Assembly (NCBI GenBank): GCA_025060395.1
Contig: JANXCC010000003.1
Coordinates: 116,321 to 180,320 of the forward strand
Length of the DNA: 64,000 nucleotides
Origin: Candidatus Bipolaricaulota bacterium
GTDB lineage: Bacteria > Bipolaricaulota > Bipolaricaulia > RBG-16-55-9 > DRXL01
Direction of reading: 5' to 3'
The first letter of the stretch is position 1; each line of letters opens with the position of its first letter. The notes under the pieces are model-generated. The model saw nothing but the letters and a program-made list of their open reading frames with translations. It had not been told where the DNA came from and ran no database searches. Shown here piece after piece: positions 8,517-16,850 of the stretch. The translations under genes and the position numbers were made by a program.

Positions 8517-10328
8517 TTAGCTACTAGAAGCTAATCCTTGGGCCTCGCGCACCATCGAGCGCAGAAACTTCAGCCCTGTATTCCAGAAGCTCGGGTCGCT
8601 CGTGTCAATTCCTAAGGGGGCTAAGAGCTTCTGCGGGCTGTCGGAGCCACCGGCTGAGAGCAGGTCTAAATACTTGGGGACAAACGCTTCCCCCTCACGC
8701 AGATATTGCTGATAGAGCGCAAAGACCAAGAGCTCCCCAAACGCATACGCATAGCAGTAAAACGGCACGTGAATGAAGTGCGAGATATAAAGCCACCACC
8801 AACGATAATCGTCAGTGAGCTTGACAGAGTCACCAAACATCTGCTGATTTGTTGTCCACCAGAGCTCACCGATGCGCTCTGGGGTCAGCTCCCCTTGAGT
8901 GCGCCGCGCTTCGTGCAATCTCTGCTCAAAGCGCGTCAGCACAATCTGTCTAAAAATCGTCGCAAACGAGTCCTCGATCTTGCTGCATAGCAGTGCGAGC
9001 TTCACCCTAGGATCTTGAATCTCCTCAAGGAGCTTACGGAACGTTAGGAGCTCGCCAAAGGTGCTGGCCATCTCAGCCATAGTCAACGGTGTATCGGCCT
9101 GAAGATGCCCGACCCGACGAGAGAGGTACTGATGCACCCCATGCCCAAGCTCATGCGCCAGCGTCATGACATCGCGCAGTTTATCTGTGTAGTTCATTAA
9201 AATATACGGATGGACGCTGGGCACAGTGCTTGCGGAGAACGCTCCACCGGCTTTGCCAAAGCGCACCTCCGCGTCGATCCAGTTTTTATCGAAAAACTCT
9301 TGGACGATCTGAGCGACCGTGGGCGAGAAAGCACGATAGGCTTCTAGCACGATCCGACGACCACTAGCCCAGTCACATTGCGGAAGCTCCCCATAGATTG
9401 GAGCATAGCGATCATAATCATAGAGCGTGCGCACCCCCAGCAAGCGTTTCTTCAGATGATAGTACTCTTGAACGATATCATATGAGTTCTCGCACGCGGT
9501 CATGAGGGCGTCGACGGTAGACGGCTCGACCTCATTGGACAAATGTCGCGAAGACATCGGGGTGAGGAACTTTCTCAGCTCATCAGTGATCTTGTGGTCG
9601 AGCACAAGGGTATTGAAGATATATGTGAGCACGCGAGCATGGCTCCGCAGCACCCGGGTGATAGCTTGAGCGACGTTCTTACGAAGAGCACGATCTGGTT
9701 CGTGAAGTTTCGTGAGGGCTTGATCGAGCGTAAGCTTCTGAGCGTTCTTGCTTCGGCCAAGCTGGATTGTGAGCCCGGAGACAATTTCATCAAAGAGCCT
9801 CTGAAACGAGCGTGTGCTCGTGTTAGCTTTGAGCTCTAAGATCTTCTCTTCGGGCTCGGAGAGCTTATGAGGTCGGAAGAGCCGCGCTTTTTCTAGATAG
9901 TGTCGATAGCGCGCGATCGCAGGGGCAGTGAGCAGCGTTTGCGCCATCTCATCCGGGAGATCCATCCACTCTAACTCGAAGAAGAGCAGATGTTTCTTGA
10001 TCTGAGAGTGTCTCTCGAGAGTGCTCTGCAAAAGCGCTCCGTAGCGGGGATTTTGCGTGTCGGCCGCGTGAAGCAAATGGGCGTAGATCACGGGCTTATC
10101 CATCTGCTCAGCGATGCTCTCGAACTCCTGGAGGGCTTCCAAGAGCGAGGTAGGATCGATCCCTTGGCGCAGTCGTCCGCGATACTGCTGCTCAAAGGCT
10201 TTCGCGCGCTCAAGAGCGCTACTCAAATCCCGCTCCAAAGCCGGATCCTCTGGACTCAGATATAGATCCCGCAAATCCCATGTGACGCCGGTGGCACTGC
10301 TGCGCGGCGTTGCTTCAGAAGTCTGCAT
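8517..10328 (-). CDS. pepF: Oligoendopeptidase F-type zinc metallopeptidase (M3)
   Basis: A 603-residue cytoplasmic peptidase that cuts short peptides. The zinc site HELGH is at 392-396 within TLAHELGHGVHQYL, followed by the family's downstream glutamate region (MAEMASTFGELL). The N-terminal half is the helical M3 oligo-F domain that narrows access to the active site. A GAAAGGTG site lies 8 bp before the ATG at 10328. On the same strand a -10 TATAAT is at 10369-10374, with a weak -35 (TAGCAA) 17 bp further upstream. No signal peptide is present. It probably recycles peptides. Confidence 0.94.
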   Translation of the reverse strand: MQTSEATPRSSATGVTWDLRDLYLSPEDPALERDLSSALERAKAFEQQYRGRLRQGIDPTSLLEALQEFESIAEQMDKPVIYAHLLHAADTQNPRYGALLQSTLERHSQIKKHLLFFELEWMDLPDEMAQTLLTAPAIARYRHYLEKARLFRPHKLSEPEEKILELKANTSTRSFQRLFDEIVSGLTIQLGRSKNAQKLTLDQALTKLHEPDRALRKNVAQAITRVLRSHARVLTYIFNTLVLDHKITDELRKFLTPMSSRHLSNEVEPSTVDALMTACENSYDIVQEYYHLKKRLLGVRTLYDYDRYAPIYGELPQCDWASGRRIVLEAYRAFSPTVAQIVQEFFDKNWIDAEVRFGKAGGAFSASTVPSVHPYILMNYTDKLRDVMTLAHELGHGVHQYLSRRVGHLQADTPLTMAEMASTFGELLTFRKLLEEIQDPRVKLALLCSKIEDSFATIFRQIVLTRFEQRLHEARRTQGELTPERIGELWWTTNQQMFGDSVKLTDDYRWWWLYISHFIHVPFYCYAYAFGELLVFALYQQYLREGEAFVPKYLDLLSAGGSDSPQKLLAPLGIDTSDPSFWNTGLKFLRSMVREAQGLASSS

Positions 10329-10429
10329 CGTCTAATCACCTTTCAGAGAGCTTTTCTGATAGAGAGCAATTATAGAGGCTCTCTGAGCGATTTGCTACTG
10401 GCGCGGTAGCGCGCCAAGGCGCGCTCTTT

Positions 10430-10435
10430 TATAAT
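10430..10435 (+). promoter_or_regulatory. -10 element of the MBL-fold hydrolase gene (leaderless mRNA likely)
   Basis: A perfect TATAAT ends 7 bp before the ATG at 10443. Transcription would begin at or next to the start codon, so no ribosome-binding site can be in the message. The -35 region is poor. Confidence 0.5.
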
Positions 10436-10442
10436 CTGTGCC

Positions 10443-11177
10443 ATGCGCGTGACGATCTTAGGTACTGCAGGGGTGCTTCCTGACCCGCAGCGGGCCCAAT
10501 CGGGGTATTTGCTCGAAAAAGACGGGCGATTGGTGCTTATTGACTGCGGCAGCGGCGTCTTCAATCGTCTCGCTCAGCTCTCTCTCGATTGGGCCAAGCT
10601 CGACACGTTTCTGCTCACCCATCTCCATCTGGATCACGTGAGCGATCTACTCTCGATCTGGGCGGCGCGCTGGCTCATTGGCGCCCCGGAGACTGCGCTC
10701 TACGGCCCCCATGGCACGAGAGAGTTTATCGCGAAGCTCTTGGATCTCTTCCCGTATATTCGGGACCATGTGAGAGCGACAGTGCACGAGCTGGGTGCTG
10801 GGGAGATTTGGGATATTGCAGGCTTTGAGGTCGCGACGCTCGCGATGAATCACTACGTGCCGACGCTCGCGTATAAGTTCGATAAAAAGATAGTCATCTG
10901 TGGCGACAGCGAGCCAGAGCCAGCTTTAGTAGACTTTGTGCGCGGTTCCAAGGTGTTGCTTCATGAGTGCTCGTTTCCCGACAGCACCTCGGCTCCCTTG
11001 CATACGACTCCCACAGCTTTAGGGCAACTGCTCGCGTCCGCCGACGTCGAGTGGCTTGTGCTCACTCATCTCTACCCGCAGGCTGCAGCGCAGTCAGAAG
11101 AACTCATCCGAGCCGTCCAAAAACACTTCCCTCGGAAAGTCACGGTAGCGACTGATCTGCAAGTCATAGAGCTATAG
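10443..11177 (+). CDS. Metallo-beta-lactamase-fold hydrolase, RNase Z-like
   Basis: 244 residues with the MBL metal signature THLHLDH (H60, H62, D64, H65) and later metal-ligand regions (MNHYVPTLAY, ICGDSEPE, LLHECSF, VLTHLYP). The early GTAGVLPDPQRAQSGYLLE and the AYKFDKKIVICGDSE segment resemble the RNase Z/ElaC branch. The protein is shorter than a full tRNase Z and I see no exosite arm, so a phosphodiesterase or general MBL hydrolase is equally possible. It is transcribed away from the oligoendopeptidase gene. Confidence 0.8.
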   Translation: MRVTILGTAGVLPDPQRAQSGYLLEKDGRLVLIDCGSGVFNRLAQLSLDWAKLDTFLLTHLHLDHVSDLLSIWAARWLIGAPETALYGPHGTREFIAKLLDLFPYIRDHVRATVHELGAGEIWDIAGFEVATLAMNHYVPTLAYKFDKKIVICGDSEPEPALVDFVRGSKVLLHECSFPDSTSAPLHTTPTALGQLLASADVEWLVLTHLYPQAAAQSEELIRAVQKHFPRKVTVATDLQVIEL

Positions 11178-11183
11178 CAGAGT

Positions 11184-11212
11184 TTGCCAAATCAAGCTCG
11201 CTCTGTTATAGT
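11184..11212 (+). promoter_or_regulatory. Promoter of the cyclic-nucleotide-binding protein gene
   Basis: TTGCCA (11184-11189) and TATAGT (11207-11212) are 17 bp apart, with the ATG 31 bp further on. A GAAAGGGGG ribosome-binding region lies in the leader. Confidence 0.65.
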
Positions 11213-11243
11213 GTGGGCGTTTCTCGAAAGGGGGAATTGACTC

Positions 11244-11669
11244 ATGGCCACGCAGGAGGCTGTGAAGCTCTTGAAGAAGACCTCGCTCTTTGGGCAATTC
11301 AGCGAGAAGGAGCTTGAGGCGCTCTTCAGCACTGCGAAGGTGCGCGAGTTCGAGTCGGGCAGTACTATCGTGCGCGAGGGCGATCCTGCCGGTGTCGGCT
11401 TCTATCTCGTTTTAGATGGCCAAGTCGAGGTACGTAAAGGTCAAAAAGTTTTGGCGAAGCTCGGCCCTGGCGATTACTTCGGTGAGATGGCGCTGATCTT
11501 AGAAGCCCCACGCTCTGCCGATGTTGTCGCTGTCCAGAAGACAAAATGCCTCATGATCACGCGCTGGGAGCTGCGCAGCATCATTAGCGCATACCCCGAT
11601 GTTGCTCTCAAGATGATGGCTGAGCTGGCGCGGCGCCTCAGCGCAACCAATCAAGCGCTCTCCGAGTGA
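11244..11669 (+). CDS. Stand-alone cyclic-nucleotide-binding domain protein
   Basis: 141 residues made of a single cNMP-binding beta-barrel. Glycine-rich turns (REGDPAGVGFYLVLDGQVEV, LGPGDYFGEMALI) and the phosphate-binding cassette LEAPRSADVVA are clear. No helix-turn-helix follows, so it is not a complete Crp/Fnr regulator. It may sense cAMP/c-di-GMP or act as a regulatory subunit for a partner elsewhere. It has its own promoter. The last 19 bp overlap the opposing M20 peptidase gene. Confidence 0.85.
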   Translation: MATQEAVKLLKKTSLFGQFSEKELEALFSTAKVREFESGSTIVREGDPAGVGFYLVLDGQVEVRKGQKVLAKLGPGDYFGEMALILEAPRSADVVAVQKTKCLMITRWELRSIISAYPDVALKMMAELARRLSATNQALSE

Positions 11670-13003
11670 AATTCGTGTACGATGCTTGCGATGTGCTTGA
11701 TCCCTTGAATAAAGTCTTCGATGCGAATGTTCTCGTTGGGCGCATGGGTGTTGGAGTGCGCATAGCCGATTCCTGTCGAGACCGCGGGGATGCCGAGCTT
11801 TTGACAAAGCGTGTACATGGGACCACTCGCTGCCGATGTCGGATGCACAGCGGGCTTGACACCGTAAACTTTCTGCGCCGTGCGCCGCACGACTTCGACT
11901 AACGGATCGTTCATTGGGGTGCGAGCGGGATTGACCCCATGCATCCCGATCACTTCGATATCGTCAAAACCGTGTCTCTTCAAGTGTTTCTTTAAGAGCG
12001 AGAGAATCTTATCCGGATCTTGGTCGGGCACCAGGCGAAAGTCTATCTTGGCTCGCGCTTCGGCAGGGAGCACGGTCTTTGGCCCTGGCCCGGTGTAGCC
12101 GCTCCAGATCCCGCAGATGGTGCACGTCGGCTCGAAGTAGTGCTTTTTCAAGAGTTTTCTCCCCGAAAGCCCCAACAGATATTTTTTGATCCCGAACTTC
12201 TTGCGCCAGCCGCGCTCGTCAAAGTCGAGCTCATAGACGGCTTTCAGCTCGGCTCGGCTGGGTGGGCGCACGGCGTCATAAAAGCCCTTGATGAGAATCT
12301 TTTCGTTCTCGTCTTTGAGGGTGTTGAGCGCCCAGACCAAGCGCCATGCCGGATTGGGCACGATCGTCCCCCACGATGAGTGCTGATCGCTGACTGCGCC
12401 CTTGGCGCGCAGCTCAACGTAACAGATCCCCTTCAGCCCAAGATAGATCTGGGGAATATCTTTGAGATCTTTGTGCCCGAACTCCCAGATGCAGCCGTCG
12501 GCTTTCAAGAGATTTTTGTGCTCTTTGACGAACTGTTCTAAATGAGGGCTGCCGATCTCCTCTTCGCCTTCGATCACGAATTTGATCGTGACGGGCAGCC
12601 TGCCCATGACTTTCTGATAAGCTTCTAGAGCGCAGAGCCGCGCTGTCAGATCGCCCTTGTTATCTGAAGCCCCGCGCGCGTAGAGTTTTCCGTCGCGAAT
12701 CTGCGGGTCCCAGGGGTCGGACTCCCATAACTCCAACGGCTCTGGGGGTTGCACGTCGTAGTGATCGTAGAACATTAGAGTTTTTTCGCTTTCGCCTTCC
12801 AGCTCGCCGTAGACGACAGGGAAGCCGGCAGTAGAAAAAATTTGAGTCTTGAAGCCGACGCTCTCGAGCATCTGCTGGACGAGCTTAGCGCACGGCTCCA
12901 TCCCCAGATTCTGCGCAGCGACGCTGGGCTGGCGCAAGAGCGTCTGGAGACGATCGAGAAATTCGTCGCGATGGTCGTCAATGTAGCGAAAGACTCTCTC
13001 CAT
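11651..13003 (-). CDS. M20-family dipeptidase (CNDP-like)
   Basis: 450 residues with the di-zinc pattern of M20 peptidases: H81 and D83 in FYDHYDVQPPEP, D114 in RGASDNKGD, the acidic group E147-E149 in IEGEEEIGSPH, and later histidines (AASGPMYT region, YAHSNTHAPNE). The length and the dimerisation 'lid' domain match dipeptidases of the carnosinase-like branch. ATG 13003 is chosen over 13063 because AAGGAGG lies 6-7 bp upstream. No signal peptide is present, so it is probably cytoplasmic. Confidence 0.92.
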   Translation of the reverse strand: MERVFRYIDDHRDEFLDRLQTLLRQPSVAAQNLGMEPCAKLVQQMLESVGFKTQIFSTAGFPVVYGELEGESEKTLMFYDHYDVQPPEPLELWESDPWDPQIRDGKLYARGASDNKGDLTARLCALEAYQKVMGRLPVTIKFVIEGEEEIGSPHLEQFVKEHKNLLKADGCIWEFGHKDLKDIPQIYLGLKGICYVELRAKGAVSDQHSSWGTIVPNPAWRLVWALNTLKDENEKILIKGFYDAVRPPSRAELKAVYELDFDERGWRKKFGIKKYLLGLSGRKLLKKHYFEPTCTICGIWSGYTGPGPKTVLPAEARAKIDFRLVPDQDPDKILSLLKKHLKRHGFDDIEVIGMHGVNPARTPMNDPLVEVVRRTAQKVYGVKPAVHPTSAASGPMYTLCQKLGIPAVSTGIGYAHSNTHAPNENIRIEDFIQGIKHIASIVHEFHSESA

Positions 13004-13128
13004 AAAAGCCTCCTTGTTTGTCACGTTCAATGTCATTATGACTAACAGAATATAAGGTGTCAAAATCTAGGAGCTTTAATCCATAAGCTGAGTTTTTGGC
13101 TTTAGCCCATTGTCAAGGCCCAATACCT

Positions 13129-14503
13129 ATGTACGGCACTATAAAGCTCTTAAGGGTCATGAAGCCCTTCAAGACGTTCTCGCGCAGGACCGGATTTGTC
13201 AGGGCTTTGCGCGATTTGCTCCGACAAGCATATTATACCGTGACAGCTCTCGATTCTATTTCTCTCACAGTCAACTCTGGCGAGATCGTGGGCTATCTGG
13301 GCCCCAATGGAGCCAGAAAGTCTACAACGCTGAAGATCATCGCTGGAGTGCTGCTCACTACTGAAGGCCACGTCGAGGTCAACGGCTTTATCCCCTTGGA
13401 GGCAGCGTCACGAACATGCCCGGCACATGGGGGTCTTGTTCAGACAACGCTCGCAGTTGGCCTGGAACCTCCCCGCCATCGAGTCGTTTCGCTTCCTTAT
13501 ACTCTATCCCAGAAGGTGACTATCGAAGGCACCTAGAAGAACTGGTCGAAGCCCTCGATCTGCAGCCTCTACTCCATCTGCCGATGCGCGAACTCTCGTT
13601 AGGACAGCGGATGCGTTGCGAACTCGCTGCCGTACTCTTGCACAACCCCAGCGTGCTCTTGCTCGATGAGCCAACTATCGGCTTGGACATCGAAATCAAG
13701 CAGAAGATCAGAGCTTTTCTCAAGAAGCTCAACGCTTGCTCTCGCACGACGATCATGATCGCAAGTCACGATCTACACGACGTCGAGGGTCTTGCTGATC
13801 GGGTCGTAGTTATTGACAAGGGGCGACTCGTCTTCGATGGGAGTCTGGAGAGCTTACGCCGCGAGTATAGCCCGTACTTCAAGCGCGTCCTGCTACGCTT
13901 TCAAGACGAAAACAACCTTGCCCATGCACGCAATTATCTTCACATGCACTTTGCTTCGACTCTCTGGTTTCACCAACGGTATATTGTCGAGCGCCAACTC
14001 GACGTCGTTCTCGTGCGTCCAATCAATCCCTATTTCCAAGTGCTCGCTGAGGGTCTAGGATCGATTCAAGAGATCTTCTCGTGCGCGTTGGGAGCACTCT
14101 TGATGGCTATGGCGAGCACGATGCTCTCGCTTGATTGGACCCTTGACAAGATCTTGGGGCTCGTATTAGAGGTCTTCTTTGGGGTGCTCATCTTGGGAGG
14201 GCTCTTTACGCTCTTAGCAGCGCTCAGTTTTTGGGTTGTCGGGACCAAGTCGTTCGCGTCACCATTGATGGCCCTCATGGATTTCGCCCAGTATCCGATG
14301 GAGATCTATAACAGATACATTCAATTCATCCTGACGTTTGTTGTCCCCTTGGGGTTTATAGCGTTTTACCCTAGCGCTAAGGTACTCAGAGCAGACTATG
14401 CGTGCTATCTTGTATAGCAGGGACACTCGCCCTGGTCTTTAGCACTGTGGGCTACGGCGTATGGCAACAGGGGCTACGGAGATATGAGAGCGCCGGACAT
14501 TAG
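13129..14503 (+). pseudogene. Decayed ABC-2 exporter: fused remnants of ATPase and permease
   Basis: At least three frame changes break this region. The ATPase begins at ATG 13129 in frame 1 (EIVGYLGPNGARKSTT). Its Walker A has Arg where Gly is required (GARKST for GAGKST). Homologous sequence then continues in frame 2 from about 13424 (HMGVLFRQRSQLAWNLP) and in frame 3 after about 13500 (LYSIPEGDYRRHLEEL). Signature-like LSLGQRMRCELA, Walker B LLLDEP and the H-loop remain. After about residue 165 of that frame the ATPase runs into permease sequence (LDVVLVRPINPYFQVL, then membrane helices). A last shift near 14400 leads to a permease-like tail ending at 14503. An internal deletion has merged the two genes. 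Confidence 0.85.
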
Positions 14504-14505
14504 GT

Positions 14506-15378
14506 TTAACGCAGCTTCTTCAGCTCGTTCCGATCCCATGAGCTTTTCGGATATATCTCCAATGCTCTCTGAAACGCTTCGCGCGCTTCGGCGATCTTGC
14601 CCAGCTTCGCGTAAGCGACCCCCCGCCAGCGATGGGAGAGAAAGCGCACGGTCTCATCAGATGTCAGAGCTTCGCTTTGCGCAAACTCGCTCAATGCTCT
14701 GGTGAGATCTCCCCCAAAGAGCGCTGGCGCGTAGAGATAGTAGACCCCTAAGGCCAGACGAGCCTGCGCATTCTGAGGGTCAAGCTCCAGGGCGCGTTCA
14801 AGATTCTTTTTAGCAATTCCAGCGTGCGTGATCGCATGGAGCCACCCCTTGAGACTGATAATGCGCATCTGGCTCTCCCCCAATAACCGATAGCCGTCAG
14901 AGAAATTCGGAGCGCGCTTCGTGAGTTTTAGGGCGATTTGTTCGGCCTTGAGATAGTACGGCAGGGCTTCTTGCGCCTGAGCGGGATCGCCCCAGACCGC
15001 GCCGTAATACCAATCCCCTAGCTCAAACTCCAAACGAGCCTGCCAATAGAGTCTCTCAAACTCATCGAGCTCGTCGCCAAGTTGCTCAAGCAGAGTTTGC
15101 GCGTTCTGGAGCAGCTCTCGCGCTCGAAGATATTCTTCACCAGGGGCTGAGTTATAGAGCTGGCGCTGACCTTGACGATAGAGGCTTTGCACATCTTCAA
15201 GAGAAGGCTTCCTCTTCAAGACCGGGAGCGCAGATGACGGTTTCTCTGAAGGAGCGGGGCGCACTACGGGCACGCTATATACCTTCTGCGGGAGAGAGTC
15301 GCGTCGGGAGACCAACAAGCTCCCGCATACAACAAGCACGCCAAGGCCTATGAGGACCACCCACCTGAATTTTTCCAT
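14506..15378 (-). CDS. Membrane-anchored TPR protein
   Basis: 290 residues with one N-terminal transmembrane helix (about 7-23), a proline/serine linker and then helical repeats. The best TPR units are near ALELDPQNAQARLALGVYYL and AYAKLGKIAEAREAFQRALEIYP. The APALFGGDLTRALSEFAQ segment is like that seen in TatT-type TPR proteins of TRAP systems, but no TRAP transporter genes are nearby. The TPR part probably lies outside the cytoplasm as a scaffold for another protein. Partner unknown. Confidence 0.75.
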   Translation of the reverse strand: MEKFRWVVLIGLGVLVVCGSLLVSRRDSLPQKVYSVPVVRPAPSEKPSSALPVLKRKPSLEDVQSLYRQGQRQLYNSAPGEEYLRARELLQNAQTLLEQLGDELDEFERLYWQARLEFELGDWYYGAVWGDPAQAQEALPYYLKAEQIALKLTKRAPNFSDGYRLLGESQMRIISLKGWLHAITHAGIAKKNLERALELDPQNAQARLALGVYYLYAPALFGGDLTRALSEFAQSEALTSDETVRFLSHRWRGVAYAKLGKIAEAREAFQRALEIYPKSSWDRNELKKLR

Positions 15379-15465
15379 GGTCTTTAATCAATACTCAATT
15401 GCCTGAGGCTCTGCAACCCGTCTATCAAGCCAGGAGGAATAAAAAAGAGGCTCAGATAAGGGCGG

Positions 15466-15554
15466 TGGTGCCGAGGGAGGGAGTCGAACCCACACGGGGG
15501 GTAAGCCCCACGGGATTTTGAGTCCCGCGCGTCTGCCAGTTCCGCCACCTCGGC
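15466..15554 (-). tRNA. tRNA-Leu (CAA), CCA encoded
   Basis: On the minus strand the acceptor arm GCCGAGG (from 15554) pairs with CCTCGGC, followed by discriminator A and an encoded CCA (15468-15466). The anticodon stem CGGGA/TCCCG encloses loop CTCAAAA, giving anticodon CAA. The TTCGACTCC T-loop, GGAACTGGCAGAC D-arm and long variable arm (class II) fit tRNA-Leu. It reads UUG codons. Confidence 0.95.
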
Positions 15555-15691
15555 ACGCTACGCATGAGCTTCATCTTCGCCCGCCGGAGGCGAAGGCGAG
15601 CAGTGCAGGCGCAGCTTGCAATAGATTATATCCCTCTAGATCAGCCTTGTCAATGACGCGGCACAAAAAAAAGTGTCAGAAATCACGCCCC

Positions 15692-15721
15692 TTGATTTAT
15701 AATTGTAATATCTGCTAGGAT
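15692..15721 (+). promoter_or_regulatory. Probable promoter of the 15731 operon
   Basis: TTGATT (15692-15697) and TAGGAT (15716-15721) are 18 bp apart. The ATG at 15731 is only 9 bp downstream of the -10, again implying an almost leaderless message. Confidence 0.45.
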
Positions 15722-15730
15722 GCGGGTCGG

Positions 15731-16183
15731 ATGGAATACGACCTGGACGCATTGGCGCAGCAGATCCGCCTGGCCTATGCTGAACATTTGATACGATGCA
15801 CTGACCTGCCTCCGGCAGAGATGGAGGATTTTTTGAGCTTGGACGGTGATCTCGATCAGGCGCGGCGCTGGCTCGCTTTGGGATACGCCAAGCGCCGCTA
15901 TGACCCAAGAGAGGTGCAGGGCTTGCTTATCTATCTCTTCAGCAATTATTATCCGACGCTAGTAGATGATCCCGCTAAGGGAAAGCTCCTCAGACGAGCT
16001 ATCGCGCGCAAAACCGTCAAGCTCAGCGACCTGACGATCGAGAAGATCAGCGGGACACGACTCGACTGGGCGGAGATCTTCCGCCTTGTGGGCAAGGAGT
16101 TCAACCCTACACGGGTGAAAGAGCGCGTTCGCGCTATCTACGAAGAACTCAAAGGAGCCAAGCATGAATCTTCCTCACGGTGA
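15731..16183 (+). CDS. Unknown helical protein paired with a zinc-finger membrane protein
   Basis: I do not recognise this 150-residue protein. It is charged and predicted mostly helical, with no signal peptide or membrane segment. The C-terminal third (DWAEIFRLVGKEFNPTRVKERVRAIYEEL) looks like a small helix bundle with a possible helix-turn-helix character, but no sigma-70 region motifs are visible. The last 20 bp overlap the start of the next gene, so the two are probably co-translated and may act together. Confidence 0.65.
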   Translation: MEYDLDALAQQIRLAYAEHLIRCTDLPPAEMEDFLSLDGDLDQARRWLALGYAKRRYDPREVQGLLIYLFSNYYPTLVDDPAKGKLLRRAIARKTVKLSDLTIEKISGTRLDWAEIFRLVGKEFNPTRVKERVRAIYEELKGAKHESSSR

Positions 16184-16841
16184 AAGGGACAACGGATGGT
16201 GGCAAGAGCTGATCAGGCCATTGCAAGCTGGCCTGGATCGAATTCATCCTTCGAGTACGGTCTTGCGAGACTATTTACAAGGGCGACTCCCTGACATCTG
16301 GCAAGCGAACACGCACCCGCTTGGTCCCGATCACTGGACGCTCACTATGGTCTCTCAGCATGCTCTAACGTGCCCACAGTGCGCCCAGCAGTTAGCGCTC
16401 TTGCGCCAGCGTGAGCTGGAGCGCACTATATGGCAGCTTGATCTATGGGCTCGTATCCCCAGCGTAATCCGCGCTCATCTGGCCCTCTATGGTATGGCCC
16501 TCTTAGCCCTCTTTGGGCTGAATGCCTTCTTAGTGATAGTGCTGCCCGCGCCTACGGTTTTGCAACCATGCATGTTCGCTGGAGATAGAGTTGGACTCGA
16601 TAAGCCCAGCGATCCGACAGATAGCAAGAGCTTCAAGCTCGAAGGGCTCAACCGCCCTATCAAGCTCCCTCCCTCACTGGCAGGGGAGTGCTTGCCGGCA
16701 CCGGCGCCGCGCCCTCTATGGCAGACGTGGTGGATCAGCTGGGTCTTTCTCATTTGGACGATGCTTCTAGGACTGCACATACTCTGGGAGTGGCTGGTAA
16801 GCTCAGCACCGCAACGCCCGGCACCGGCGAGCGCCGCTTGA
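16164..16841 (+). CDS. Membrane protein with an anti-sigma-like zinc motif (HxxxCxxC)
   Basis: 225 residues. The N-terminal cytoplasmic part contains LRDYLQG and then H66-ALT-C70-PQ-C73, the spacing of ZAS/zf-HC2 anti-sigma factors. Two membrane helices follow (about 104-127 and 189-210) with a loop of about 60 residues holding two cysteines between them. The start has AGGAG 6 bp upstream inside the previous gene. The architecture suggests a membrane-bound regulator that grips a cytoplasmic partner, possibly the product of the overlapping gene. That gene is not a recognisable sigma factor, so this role is inference. Confidence 0.6.
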   Translation: MNLPHGERDNGWWQELIRPLQAGLDRIHPSSTVLRDYLQGRLPDIWQANTHPLGPDHWTLTMVSQHALTCPQCAQQLALLRQRELERTIWQLDLWARIPSVIRAHLALYGMALLALFGLNAFLVIVLPAPTVLQPCMFAGDRVGLDKPSDPTDSKSFKLEGLNRPIKLPPSLAGECLPAPAPRPLWQTWWISWVFLIWTMLLGLHILWEWLVSSAPQRPAPASAA

Positions 16842-16850
16842 TGTGAGACC

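Noticed and set aside
13129..14503. Functional second ABC exporter
   Set aside because: Frameshifts, loss of a Walker A glycine and fusion of ATPase to permease argue against function.
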